Shown here: one piece after another, positions 1 to 8,057 of the stretch
Position numbering within the stretch: position 1 is the first letter of the stretch
Layout: every line of letters begins with the position of its first letter
From: Comamonadaceae bacterium CD01
GTDB lineage: Bacteria; Pseudomonadota; Gammaproteobacteria; Burkholderiales; Burkholderiaceae_C
Assembly (NCBI GenBank): GCA_002894305.1
Contig: PGEI01000014.1
Span: forward strand, 1 to 44,873
Length of the DNA stretch: 44,873 nucleotides
Reading direction: 5' to 3'
Program-made: the position numbers and the translations under genes
The notes under the pieces: model-generated
What the model was told of the DNA's origin: nothing
Seen by the model: only the letters and a program-made list of their open reading frames with translations
Databases searched by the model: none

Positions 1-51
1 AAAATCCATCGGTTTTATTTGTCACATCAAGCATCGAACACTGCACTAGCG

Positions 52-1092
52 TCAGACGTAGCCCAGATCCTTCATCAGGGCGGTGAGCTTCTCGCCCATC
101 TCCTTGGCCTTGGGGCCGCCGGCCATGTCCTTGGCCAGAATGTCCTTGGACGCCTGGGCCATGCGCTTTTGCACGTCTTCGGGATAGGGCACCAGTTCCA
201 GGCCGTACTTGGTGACGCCGGTGTTGGTTGCCACCGCCTCCTGGTGCTGGTATTCGATGGTGCGGCGGAAATAGCGCTCCTGCACCAGCATCGTGAAGGT
301 CTCGCGCAGATCGTCGGGCAGCTTGTTGTAGGCGTCCAGATTGATCACGAACACGTCGTTGGCGATCAGCACCGCCGGCTTCATCTGGAACTTGGCCACC
401 TCCCAGAATTTCATCGACAGCGCGCCGACGGCCGCGCCCCAGTGCGCACCATCGATCACGCCGGTGGCCAGCGCCTGGTACAGCTCGGGGCCATCGATGT
501 TCTGCGGCACGAAGCCGGCAGCGGCAAAGTAGTCGACCAGGTTGCCCGCCGAGCGGATCTTGATGCGCGAGAGATCCTCGCCGGGTGCGATCTTCTTCTT
601 GAGCACCAGCTCGGTCGGATACGACTTCTCGGCCATCATGAACACGCCGCGCGCCTTGAGCTGCTCGTTGAGCGCCGCCTCCAGCCCCAGGTTCTTGACC
701 AGGTGCATCATCTCCCAGGGATGACGCAGCGTCCCCGGAATGCCGAAATACTGGTTCATCAGCTCGGACTCATCGGGGTTGTAGCTGGGCGCGGTCGAGC
801 CCATCTGCACCACGCCACGGCGCACGATGTTGAAAATCTCGCTGCCCTTGGCAATCTCGCCCGCCCCCATGGCCTGCAGCTTGAAGCGCCCCTTGGTGCG
901 CTCCTCCAGTTCCTTGGCCAGCGGCACCAGGCTGCCGTTGAACGAGCCCGACGCCTTGGGCCAGTGCGACTGCACCCGCCAGCTGACCTTGGCCTGCGCA
1001 TGCGCCGACGTGATGATGGCCGGTGCGGCCGCGGCGGCCAGCACGCCCTTCAGGGCATTGCGGCGATTGGATGTGCGATGGGTGGGCTGCAT
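52..1092 (-). CDS. TRAP transporter solute-binding protein, DctP family
   Basis: Predicted periplasmic receptor of a tripartite ATP-independent (TRAP) transporter for an organic acid, 346 aa. The chosen ATG at 1092 has GGAG six bases upstream; an in-frame ATG at 1104 is less well placed. The N-terminus carries twin arginines at residues 10-11 (SNRRNALKG) followed by an alanine-rich segment and a likely cleavage site after AHA near residue 32, so Tat export is plausible. The mature part has the DctP pattern: an early WPK segment, a central IKIRSAGNLVDYFAAAG region where the family places its ligand-binding arginine, and an EYQHQEAVA helix near the C-terminus. The DctQ and DctM membrane partners are not in the window; they could lie beyond position 1 or be missing. 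The ligand is unknown. Confidence 0.88.
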   Translation of the reverse strand: MQPTHRTSNRRNALKGVLAAAAAPAIITSAHAQAKVSWRVQSHWPKASGSFNGSLVPLAKELEERTKGRFKLQAMGAGEIAKGSEIFNIVRRGVVQMGSTAPSYNPDESELMNQYFGIPGTLRHPWEMMHLVKNLGLEAALNEQLKARGVFMMAEKSYPTELVLKKKIAPGEDLSRIKIRSAGNLVDYFAAAGFVPQNIDGPELYQALATGVIDGAHWGAAVGALSMKFWEVAKFQMKPAVLIANDVFVINLDAYNKLPDDLRETFTMLVQERYFRRTIEYQHQEAVATNTGVTKYGLELVPYPEDVQKRMAQASKDILAKDMAGGPKAKEMGEKLTALMKDLGYV

Positions 1093-1381
1093 GGTGGTCT
1101 CCATAAGAGTCGTCGTGGTGTGGCGCGCCCGCCGCTGTCTCGCGCGGCCGCACGCCTCGAAGGCGAGAGCCATCGTGCAGACTCCAGCGCAACTTGTGAA
1201 TAGGTTTTTTCCAAACCCGGGGTTTATCCCTGCCGATTGCGCGTTTTCCCGAAGAAAGCCGCCCATCTCGCTGGATCGGCGCGCACCGCAATCTGCCAGG
1301 CACTCCACAGCATCAAGGCCTGGGTACAAACGGAGGACGCCTCAACCTTGCTGCAAAACGACAGCAGCGATTGCTTTCTGC
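1093..1381. other. Intergenic region without recognised gene
   Basis: This 289-base gap separates two minus-strand binding-protein genes. Reading frames continue upstream of the DctP start but show no family pattern, and I see no strong hairpin-plus-T terminator. It presumably holds the promoter of the TRAP binding-protein gene, which therefore need not be transcribed with the ligase and Bug genes. Confidence 0.4.
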
Positions 1382-2368
1382 TTATCCCGCCGTGATCCCC
1401 GCCGTCTTGATCACCTGGGCCCACTTGTCGATTTCGGCGCGCAAAAATTGGCGCATTTCCTGCTGGGTTCCCGGCGCGGCTTGCGCGCCCGCATCCAACA
1501 GGCGTTGGCGTACGACGGGGTCGTTGAAGGCGGTGTTGAAGTCGGTGGTGATCTTGTCGAGCACGGTCTGGGGCGTCTTGGCCGGGGCAAACAACGCAGC
1601 CCAGGAATAGGCCTCGTAGCCGGCCAACCCCGCCTCGGCCGCCGTGGGCACGTCCGGCAGCATGGCCGAGCGCTCGCGACTGGCCACGGCCAATACCTTG
1701 ACGCGGCCGCCCTTGACGTGTGGCAGCACCGTGGGTGCGTCGCTGAACATCAGCTGCACCTGGCCGCCCAGCAGATCGTTCATGGCCGGGGCGCTGCCCT
1801 TGTAGGGCACGTGCTGCAGCTTCGTGCCCGCCTCCATGTTAAACAGCTCACCCGCCAGGTGCGTGCCGCCGCCGTTGCCTGATGAGCCATAGCTCAGATC
1901 ACTGCCCGAGCGCCTGGCCAGCGCAATGAGCTCCTTGAGATCATTGGCCGGCACCGCGGCATGGGCCACGATGAACACCGGAAACATGGCTGCGAAGCTG
2001 ATCGGTGCGAAGTCTTTCTCGATGTCATAGGGCAGATTGCCCATCAGCGTGGGGTTGACCGCGTGGTGGATGGCGCCCATGAACAGTGCGTGGCCGTCGG
2101 GCGCCTCGCGCGCCGCCGCTTGCGCACCCACCACGCCGCCTGCGCCGGCGCGGTTGTCGATCACCGTGGGCGTCTTCCAGATCTCGGACAGCTTCAGGCT
2201 CGCGGCGCGGGCCGTGGTGTCCACGGGGCCGCCCGCCGGGAAGGGCACGATGAAACGCACGGGCTTGCTGGGCCAGGCGCCATTCGCCAGTGCGGCAAGG
2301 GGCTGCGTGGCGACGGCCAGCAGGCCGGCGGCGACGAGTTGGCGGCGGGTGATGGGATGCATGGTCAT
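1382..2368 (-). CDS. Bug/TctC-family tripartite tricarboxylate transporter binding protein
   Basis: Periplasmic solute-binding protein of the Bug (TctC) family, 328 aa, the usual length. The ATG at 2368 follows GAGG at about eight bases. The N-terminus (ITRRQLVAAG) has paired arginines and a hydrophobic stretch ending near ALA at residues 26-28, so a Tat-like signal is possible. Family motifs follow in order: WPSKPVRFIVPFPAGGPVD, VIDNRAGAGGVVGAQAAA, the SYGSSGNGGGTHLAGELF region and LQHVPYKGSAPAMNDLLGG. It begins 10 bases after the stop of the upstream acyl-CoA ligase, so the two are almost certainly one operon and the ligand may be the acid the ligase activates. No TctA or TctB partner is nearby. 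Ligand unknown; members bind carboxylates, amides and related small molecules. Confidence 0.92.
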   Translation of the reverse strand: MTMHPITRRQLVAAGLLAVATQPLAALANGAWPSKPVRFIVPFPAGGPVDTTARAASLKLSEIWKTPTVIDNRAGAGGVVGAQAAAREAPDGHALFMGAIHHAVNPTLMGNLPYDIEKDFAPISFAAMFPVFIVAHAAVPANDLKELIALARRSGSDLSYGSSGNGGGTHLAGELFNMEAGTKLQHVPYKGSAPAMNDLLGGQVQLMFSDAPTVLPHVKGGRVKVLAVASRERSAMLPDVPTAAEAGLAGYEAYSWAALFAPAKTPQTVLDKITTDFNTAFNDPVVRQRLLDAGAQAAPGTQQEMRQFLRAEIDKWAQVIKTAGITAG

Positions 2369-2378
2369 ATGGGTTTCC

Positions 2379-4013
2379 TCAAAAATGGGCAGCCAGTTCC
2401 TGCAACTGGCGCTTGAGCACCTTGCCGTTGTGGCTGGTGGGCAACTCGGCCACGGTCACGATGTGGCTGGGCAGCTTGTAGGGCGCCAGCTGCCCGCGCA
2501 GCCGCGCGCGGGCGGCGGTCTCGTCAAAACTGGCGCCGGGGCTGAGTTCCACGAATGCGATGACCTCCTCGTTGCCGTCCTTCTCCGGGCGGCCGACGAC
2601 GGCGCTGCGCTGCACGCCGGGCAGCTGGTTGAGCGCCAGCTCGACCTCGGCCGGGTAGACGTTGAAGCCCGAGCGGATGATCATCTCCTTGAGGCGCCCG
2701 ACGACGAACAGCGCGCCATCGGCATGCAGTTCGCCCAGGTCGCCGCTGGCGTACCAGCCGCCGTCGCGCATCACGGCGTTCGTGGCCTGCGGGTCGCGGA
2801 AATAGCCGCGCATCAGGCCGCGGCCGCGTATCCACAGCTCGCCGCGCTCGCCCGTGGGCACGGGCCGGCCGCTGGCCGGGTCGGTGACCTGCACCTCGGC
2901 GTCCTCCACCACATAGCCCACGCTGGTGTCGGGGCGCTGCTCGTCCATGCGCGTCAAATGCACCGAGCCTGCATATTCCGACAGGCCGTAGCCGTGATGC
3001 AACGCCTGGCCGAAGGCGGCCTCGACGCGATTTTTGAGCGTCAAATCCAGCGGCCCAGCGCCGGTGTAGACGTAGCGCAGCGCCGGCGCGACAGGGTGCG
3101 CAATGTGTTGCTCCTGCAGATAGGCCAGCAGGCGTGAGAACAGCGCCGGCGGGCCCTGCAGCTGCGTCACGCCGTGATGCGCCAGCGTATCCAGCAAATC
3201 CGCCGGGGCGAATTGCGGGCGCAGCACCAGCTGCGCGCCGGCATACAGCGAGGTCAGCAACACCGTGGCCAGGCCAAAGACATGCGTCATGGGCACGAAG
3301 GCATAGCAACGATCCTGCGGGCCCAGTGCGCGCGATGCGGCCGAGACGCGCGCGAAGTGGATCAGCGCCTCGTGCGTGACCATCACGCCCTTGGGTGCGC
3401 CCGTGGTGCCCGAGGTGAAGATCAGCGCCGCTACCTCACCCTGCAGCGGCGGCGGCTCCACTGTGGCCTGCCCGCGCACCGCGCCGTGCTGCATGCCGGG
3501 CAGCACGCTGTCCACGCCCGCGTGGCGACGTGCATGCTCGGCGGCGGCGCGCGAGCCGCTTGCGGTGAAGTACAGCAGGCGCGCATCGGCCTTGGCGGCA
3601 AAGGCATCGACCTCGCCCGGCGCCATGCGCGCGTTCACACCGCACGACCAGGCGCCGACGCGGCTCGCGGCCAGGATCAGCGCGGCGTGCTCGGGGCAGT
3701 TCTCGGCCACCACCAGCACACGGTCGCCGGCGCACACGCCCAGGGTGCGCAGCTCTTCTTCAGCCGCATCGGTGAGCGCGCCCAGCTCGGCAAAGCTCAG
3801 GCTGCGGCCATCGGGCAGGTGGATGAAGGGGTGATCCGGCGCCTCGACCAGCCAGCGATCGAGCAACTGGTGGATACGCTCGGCCGGGGCGGCCAAAAGC
3901 GCCGCGCCCGGAAGCGGGCCCGTACGAGCCGCAAGTGTTTGCGCGCTGGCGCGAGGCTTGCCGTCGCTCACCGCTGGTGCGGCCACGGCCTGCCGACGGG
4001 AAAGCGTGGGCAT
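2379..4013 (-). CDS. AMP-dependent acyl-CoA synthetase/ligase
   Basis: ANL-superfamily acyl-CoA ligase, 544 aa from the ATG at 4013, which has GGAG six bases upstream. It converts a carboxylic acid, ATP and CoA to an acyl-CoA via an acyl-adenylate in the cytoplasm. Visible motifs are the P-loop-like LIFTSGTTGAPKGVMVTH (about residues 198-214), GYGLSEYAGS, the YASGDLG and GRLKEMIIRSGFNVYPAEVE hinge region, and the catalytic lysine in NGKVLKR (Lys531). The closest general class is long-chain-fatty-acid or 4-coumarate-type ligases; the substrate cannot be read. The first 40 residues are an extra segment that starts with MPTLSRRQAVAA, resembling the signal start of the neighbouring binding proteins. 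A GTG at 3971 is an alternative start. First gene of a two-gene operon with the Bug gene. Confidence 0.9.
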   Translation of the reverse strand: MPTLSRRQAVAAPAVSDGKPRASAQTLAARTGPLPGAALLAAPAERIHQLLDRWLVEAPDHPFIHLPDGRSLSFAELGALTDAAEEELRTLGVCAGDRVLVVAENCPEHAALILAASRVGAWSCGVNARMAPGEVDAFAAKADARLLYFTASGSRAAAEHARRHAGVDSVLPGMQHGAVRGQATVEPPPLQGEVAALIFTSGTTGAPKGVMVTHEALIHFARVSAASRALGPQDRCYAFVPMTHVFGLATVLLTSLYAGAQLVLRPQFAPADLLDTLAHHGVTQLQGPPALFSRLLAYLQEQHIAHPVAPALRYVYTGAGPLDLTLKNRVEAAFGQALHHGYGLSEYAGSVHLTRMDEQRPDTSVGYVVEDAEVQVTDPASGRPVPTGERGELWIRGRGLMRGYFRDPQATNAVMRDGGWYASGDLGELHADGALFVVGRLKEMIIRSGFNVYPAEVELALNQLPGVQRSAVVGRPEKDGNEEVIAFVELSPGASFDETAARARLRGQLAPYKLPSHIVTVAELPTSHNGKVLKRQLQELAAHF

Positions 4014-4241
4014 CTGTGTCTCCATCAAACATCGCATCGGCCGCTGCATGCAGCCGTGGCCGCGATGGTCACTGAACGCCCTGGGCGTGTGAATTGGCAT
4101 TTGCCAAAGAGCTGCTTCGGGTGTTGTTAAGGCAACGCCTTCTTTGCGCGCCTACGGTCTCCTTCTGCAGCCGCGCGCCCCCCGGTCACGCCCGCCACCC
4201 GCGACAGCGGACGCGCATGAATCGCAATCTCCATATATTTA

Positions 4242-4269
4242 TTGAATAAAAAAATACGTTATATATATT
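4242..4269 (+). promoter_or_regulatory. Candidate sigma-70 promoter for the Bug-amidohydrolase-GTPase unit
   Basis: TTGAAT at 4242-4247 and TATATT at 4264-4269 are separated by 16 bases and lie about 75 bases before the Bug start at 4343. The match to consensus is good and the AT-rich context supports it. Not experimentally shown. Confidence 0.45.
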
Positions 4270-4273
4270 AGAC

Positions 4274-4288
4274 ATTGCGATAAGCAAT
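4274..4288. promoter_or_regulatory. Inverted repeat ATTGC-N5-GCAAT, possible LysR-type box
   Basis: The dyad ATTGC (4274-4278), five bases, GCAAT (4284-4288) contains a T-N11-A core, the usual form of a LysR-type site. It sits just downstream of the candidate -10 box. No LysR gene is adjacent, so the regulator would be elsewhere. Confidence 0.3.
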
Positions 4289-4342
4289 TTCTAGACTGCG
4301 CGCTCCTATCACAAAAACCCGTCCTCAAAGGAGCCAGGAGAC

Positions 4343-5326
4343 ATGTTGCAGTCATCGATCGTCAAAATTGCCGCCCTCGCCTGCGCCGCCGCGCTGGCGT
4401 GCACCACGGCCAGCGCGCAGGCGCCCTCCAATGCCCCGGTCAAGATCATCATCGGCTTTTCCGCCGGCGGCGCGCTCGACAGCATGGCGCGCGCCATGTC
4501 CGAGAAGCTGCGCACCGACCTGGGCAGAACGGTCATCGTCGACAACAAGCCCGGCGCCAGCACCCAGATTGCGCTGGGTGCGGTCAAGCGCGCGCCCGCC
4601 GATGGCAACACCATCTTGATCAGCCCGGCCTCGCCATTCGTCCTGCAGCCGCTGACCTACGACAAGCTGCCCTTCGATCCCGACAAGGATTTCATCCCCG
4701 TGGCGCATCTGGCCGACACGCCGCTGGTGGCGACGACCGCCACGGGCAGTCCCTTTTCCTCGATGCGGGAATATGTCGACTGGGTCAAGAAAAACCCCAA
4801 CGACACCGGCGTGGGCATGGTGACACTGGGCGGCGTACTGCATTTCGGCCTGCTGCAGCTGAACCAGGAAATGGGCCTGGATCTGACGCCCATCGCCTAC
4901 AAAGGCGCGCCGCCCATGCTGACCGACGAGATCGGCGGCGCGCTGCCGGTGGGCATGGACATCGTCGCCTCCGCCAGCGAGTTGGTGAAAGCCGGAAAAA
5001 TCAAATACCTCGGCGTTCCCGGCATGGAGCGCACCCAACTTGCCCCCGAGGTGCCGACCTTCATCGAACAGGGGGTCAAGGGCTTTGAAATTGCGCCTGC
5101 CTGGTTTGCCGCCTTTGTTCCTGCGGGCACGCCTGCGAATGTGGTGAGCGCCCTGGCCAAGGCGATGACCGCCATCGTCCAAGACCCCGAGTTTTCCGCA
5201 AAGATGGCCCAACTTGGCATGGTGACCACGGGCCGGCCGGGCAGCGACGTGACCGAGTTGATCGCGACGCAGCGCGAGGCACTGCGCCCCATCGTCGAAA
5301 AATCGGGCTTTCGCGCAACGCAATAG
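4343..5326 (+). CDS. Bug/TctC-family binding protein
   Basis: Periplasmic Bug (TctC) receptor, 327 aa. The ATG at 4343 has AGGAG just upstream in CAGGAGACATG. The signal is of ordinary Sec type (MLQSSIVKIAALACAAALAC..., cleavage near ASA-Q at residues 23-26) and has no twin arginine. Family motifs are VKIIIGFSAGGALDSMARAM, VIVDNKPGAST, the GDGNTI-like ADGNTILI turn and LTPIAYKGAPPMLTDEIGG. The next gene, a metal-dependent amidohydrolase, starts 53 bases downstream on the same strand, so the ligand could be an amide, lactam or other hydrolysable compound; this is inference from position. No TctAB proteins are in the window. Confidence 0.92.
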   Translation: MLQSSIVKIAALACAAALACTTASAQAPSNAPVKIIIGFSAGGALDSMARAMSEKLRTDLGRTVIVDNKPGASTQIALGAVKRAPADGNTILISPASPFVLQPLTYDKLPFDPDKDFIPVAHLADTPLVATTATGSPFSSMREYVDWVKKNPNDTGVGMVTLGGVLHFGLLQLNQEMGLDLTPIAYKGAPPMLTDEIGGALPVGMDIVASASELVKAGKIKYLGVPGMERTQLAPEVPTFIEQGVKGFEIAPAWFAAFVPAGTPANVVSALAKAMTAIVQDPEFSAKMAQLGMVTTGRPGSDVTELIATQREALRPIVEKSGFRATQ

Positions 5327-5379
5327 CCTTCAGGGCACCCCTTCCCCGCGGGCCTACGGCTAGTTTTGAGAGCAGCGAC

Positions 5380-7038
5380 ATGACACAGGCAGACACCACG
5401 ACGACGATTTTTCAGGCCCGAAAAATCATCACCATGAACCCCATGCAGCCCGAGGCCACCCACGTGGCCGTGCGCGACGGCCGCATCCTGGGCGTGGGCA
5501 GCGCGGGCGAGCTGCAGGGCTGGGGGCCCGCCACCCTCGACACCCGGTTTGCCGACAAGGTGCTGATGCCCGGGCTGGTGGAGGGCCATGCGCATCTGCT
5601 CGATGGCGGCATGTGGAACTTCGTCTACACAGGCTTTCACGACCGCCGCGGCCCCGACGGCACCCTGTGGCCCGGGGTGCAAAGCTTCGAGGCGCTGATC
5701 GAGCGCCTGCGCGAGGCCGAGGCGCGACTGCCAGACCCGACGCAGCCGCTGCTGGCCTGGGGGTTCGACCCCATCCATTTCGGCACCACCCGCATGACGG
5801 TCAATGAGCTCGACCAGGTCTCTGTCACCCGCCCGGTGGTGGTGCTGCATGCCAGCGTGCACCTGCTCAACGTCAACAGCGCCATGCTGCAGTTGGCGGG
5901 CATAGACGCCGCCACCGAGACCGAGGGCGTGGCCAAGGATGCGCAGGGTCAGCCCACCGGCGAGCTGCAGGAGATGGCGGCCATGTTCCCGGTCTTTGCC
6001 ATCATTGGCAACGCCTACTTCGCCGCCGGCCAGTCCGAGCAAGGCATACGCAACTTCGGCCGCCTGGCCCAGCTGGCGGGGGTGACCACGGCGGCCGACC
6101 TGTCCAACAACCTGGCGGACGATGCCGTCGCCAACCTGGTGAAAATCACCAGCGAGGCGCAGTTTCCGCTGCGCCTGGTGCCGGCCTACAACCCCATGCG
6201 CGGCGCGGCCGAGGGCGGGCCCGAGCGCGTACGCCGGGCGATGCAATACAACACCGACAAGCTGCACTTCGGCCTCATCAAGATGGTGGTGGACGGCTCC
6301 ATCCAGGGCTTTACCGCACGCCTGCGCTGGCCGCATTACTACAACGGCAGCGCCAATGGCATCTGGGTGATACCGCCGCAAAAGACGCTGGAACTGATCG
6401 ATGAATACCACCGCGCCGGCTTCACCATCCACATCCACACCAACGGCGACGAGGCCACGGACATGGTGCTGGACGCGGTGGAGGCCGTGCTGCGCCAGCA
6501 CCCGCGCTGGGACCACCGCCACACCCTGCAGCACTGCCAGCTGGCCGATGCCGCGCAGTTCAAGCGCATGGTGACGCTGGGCATGGCGGTGAACCTGTTT
6601 GCCAACCATTTGTACTACTGGGGCGACGCCCACTACGGCATCACCGTCGGCCCCGACCGCGCCAACCGCATGAACGCGGCGGGCACGGCGCTGCGCCACG
6701 GCGTGCCCTTCTCGCTGCATTCCGACGCGCCCATCACCCCCATCGCCCCGCTGTTCACCGCATGGTGCGCGGTGAACCGGCAGACGGCCAGCGGCCGCGT
6801 CCTGGGCGAGAGCGAGCGCATTTCCGCCTATGACGCACTGCGCGCCGTCACCCTGGGCGCCGCCCACACGCTGCGCCTGGACCACTGCATAGGCAGTATC
6901 GAGGTGGGCAAGTTCGCCGACTTCGCGGTGCTGGAGCAAGACCCGCTGGAGGTACCGGCCCAGGCCCTGCGCGACGTGCCGGTGTGGGGCACGGTGCTGG
7001 GCGGCCAGGTCTTCCAGGCGCCGGCCCATCCATGCTGA
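5380..7038 (+). CDS. Metal-dependent amidohydrolase, Amidohydro_3 (YtcJ-like)
   Basis: Amidohydrolase-superfamily enzyme of 552 aa, hydrolysing a C-N or ester bond in an unidentified substrate, presumably in the cytoplasm as no signal peptide is seen. The metal-binding HxH is GHAHLLDGG (His70, His72). Further ligand positions are IHIHTNGDEA (His353), HTLQHCQL (His381) and the aspartate of HSDAPITP (following His447). The small N- and C-terminal beta domains (VAVRDGRILGVG and GSIEVGKFADFAVLE) are those of the YtcJ group, which is usually 530-570 aa. The start ATG is only weakly preceded by GAGAG. The gene overlaps the following G3E GTPase gene by seven bases, so the two are translationally coupled. 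Substrate is not predictable; YtcJ-like proteins are mostly uncharacterised. Confidence 0.9.
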   Translation: MTQADTTTTIFQARKIITMNPMQPEATHVAVRDGRILGVGSAGELQGWGPATLDTRFADKVLMPGLVEGHAHLLDGGMWNFVYTGFHDRRGPDGTLWPGVQSFEALIERLREAEARLPDPTQPLLAWGFDPIHFGTTRMTVNELDQVSVTRPVVVLHASVHLLNVNSAMLQLAGIDAATETEGVAKDAQGQPTGELQEMAAMFPVFAIIGNAYFAAGQSEQGIRNFGRLAQLAGVTTAADLSNNLADDAVANLVKITSEAQFPLRLVPAYNPMRGAAEGGPERVRRAMQYNTDKLHFGLIKMVVDGSIQGFTARLRWPHYYNGSANGIWVIPPQKTLELIDEYHRAGFTIHIHTNGDEATDMVLDAVEAVLRQHPRWDHRHTLQHCQLADAAQFKRMVTLGMAVNLFANHLYYWGDAHYGITVGPDRANRMNAAGTALRHGVPFSLHSDAPITPIAPLFTAWCAVNRQTASGRVLGESERISAYDALRAVTLGAAHTLRLDHCIGSIEVGKFADFAVLEQDPLEVPAQALRDVPVWGTVLGGQVFQAPAHPC

Positions 7039-8009
7039 CGCCCCGCCCGCCCATTGCCCTGACCGTGCTGGGCGGCTTTCTGGGGGCCGGCAAGACCACG
7101 CTGCTCAACCACCTGCTGCGCACCCAGCAGCGCGAGCGCGTGCTGGTGATGGTCAACGACTTCGGCTCCATCAACATCGATGCCCAGCTGATCGCCCAGG
7201 GCGCTCCCGGCCTGCCCGACGGCATCATCAACCTGGCCAATGGCTGCGCCTGCTGCGCGATTGGCGGCGACCTGATGCAGGCCTTCCTGAAGGTGCTGTC
7301 GCTGCCCGTGCCGCCCGACCGCGTGGTGGTGGAGGCCAGCGGCGTGGGCGACCCCGCCCGCATCGCGGCCATGGGCCGTTCGGGCGGGCGCTTTCGCAGC
7401 GACGGCGTGATCACCGTGGTCGATGCCCAGGCCGTGCAGACGCTGGCCCAGGATCGTTACGTCGGCGACACGGTGCTGGCCCAGTTGCGCTCGGCCGACC
7501 TTCTGCTGCTGAGCAAGACCGATCTCGTCACGCCCGAAGACCTCGCCACACTGCACGCCTGGCTGTGCACGCAAGCCCCCGGCGTGCCCGCGCTGGAGAG
7601 CCACCACGGCGAGATCGATCCCAGCCTGATCCTGGGGCCAGTCCTTGGCGCGGCGCAAGCAGAAAACGCCGTCGCACCCTCCCCCACCGGGCCGGAGATC
7701 GACCATGCGGCCCGGTTTGCCAGCCACAGCTTCACCACCGCCCACCCCCTGCAGCGCCAGGCCCTGGAGGCTGCGCTCGATGCCCTGCCCGTGCATGTGA
7801 TGCGCGCCAAGGGCATGGTGTTCCTGGAGGGCGAGGACGCCCCGCGCGTTCTGCAGCTGTGCGGCAGGCGCTGGAGCATCGAGCGCCCCGGCGCGGCGCA
7901 AAACAACCGCCGTTCACGCATCGTGCTGATCGCGGCGCGCCGCCGGCCCGATGTGACGCCTTTCAACGCGTGGAGCCACTTCGAGGGGGCGCTGGCAACT
8001 TCGTCGTGA
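7032..8009 (+). CDS. G3E-family GTPase, CobW/COG0523 putative metallochaperone
   Basis: P-loop GTPase of the CobW/P47K/COG0523 group, 325 aa. Walker A is GGFLGAGKT (residues 14-22), the family's metal-binding GCxCC motif is GCACC (Cys72, Cys74, Cys75), a Walker B-like region with the glutamate is VVVEASGVGDP (Glu101), and the guanine-specificity motif is SKTD (161-164) rather than NKxD. The CobW C-terminal domain follows from about residue 235 (HSFTTAHPLQRQALEAALDA). Members move zinc, cobalt or nickel-type metals to target proteins or help insert them, using GTP. The ATG overlaps the amidohydrolase stop in ATGCTGA; this coupling to a metalloenzyme suggests the amidohydrolase is the client. 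That partnership is inference. Confidence 0.92.
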   Translation: MLTPRPPIALTVLGGFLGAGKTTLLNHLLRTQQRERVLVMVNDFGSINIDAQLIAQGAPGLPDGIINLANGCACCAIGGDLMQAFLKVLSLPVPPDRVVVEASGVGDPARIAAMGRSGGRFRSDGVITVVDAQAVQTLAQDRYVGDTVLAQLRSADLLLLSKTDLVTPEDLATLHAWLCTQAPGVPALESHHGEIDPSLILGPVLGAAQAENAVAPSPTGPEIDHAARFASHSFTTAHPLQRQALEAALDALPVHVMRAKGMVFLEGEDAPRVLQLCGRRWSIERPGAAQNNRRSRIVLIAARRRPDVTPFNAWSHFEGALATSS

Positions 8010-8057
8010 TGCGCCTGCAGCCGGCCCGCCCGCTCCGGCGGGCGACTGCAGTGCACC

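Larger units (their letters stand above)
4014..4342. other. Divergent promoter region, locally AT-rich
   Basis: This 329-base region lies between the divergent ligase and Bug genes. Its right third (about 4225-4295) is strikingly AT-rich for this DNA and holds the promoter and dyad listed separately. The left part is GC-rich and shows no gene. Confidence 0.6.

Noticed and set aside
5327-5379. TAGCC/GGCTA hairpin followed by GTTTTG between the Bug and amidohydrolase genes as terminator or attenuator
   Set aside because: Only five paired bases with a long, poorly paired interior; too weak to call.
4897-7029. A 710-codon frame antisense to the amidohydrolase
   Set aside because: Shadow of a gene with clear motifs on the plus strand; no recognisable domain.
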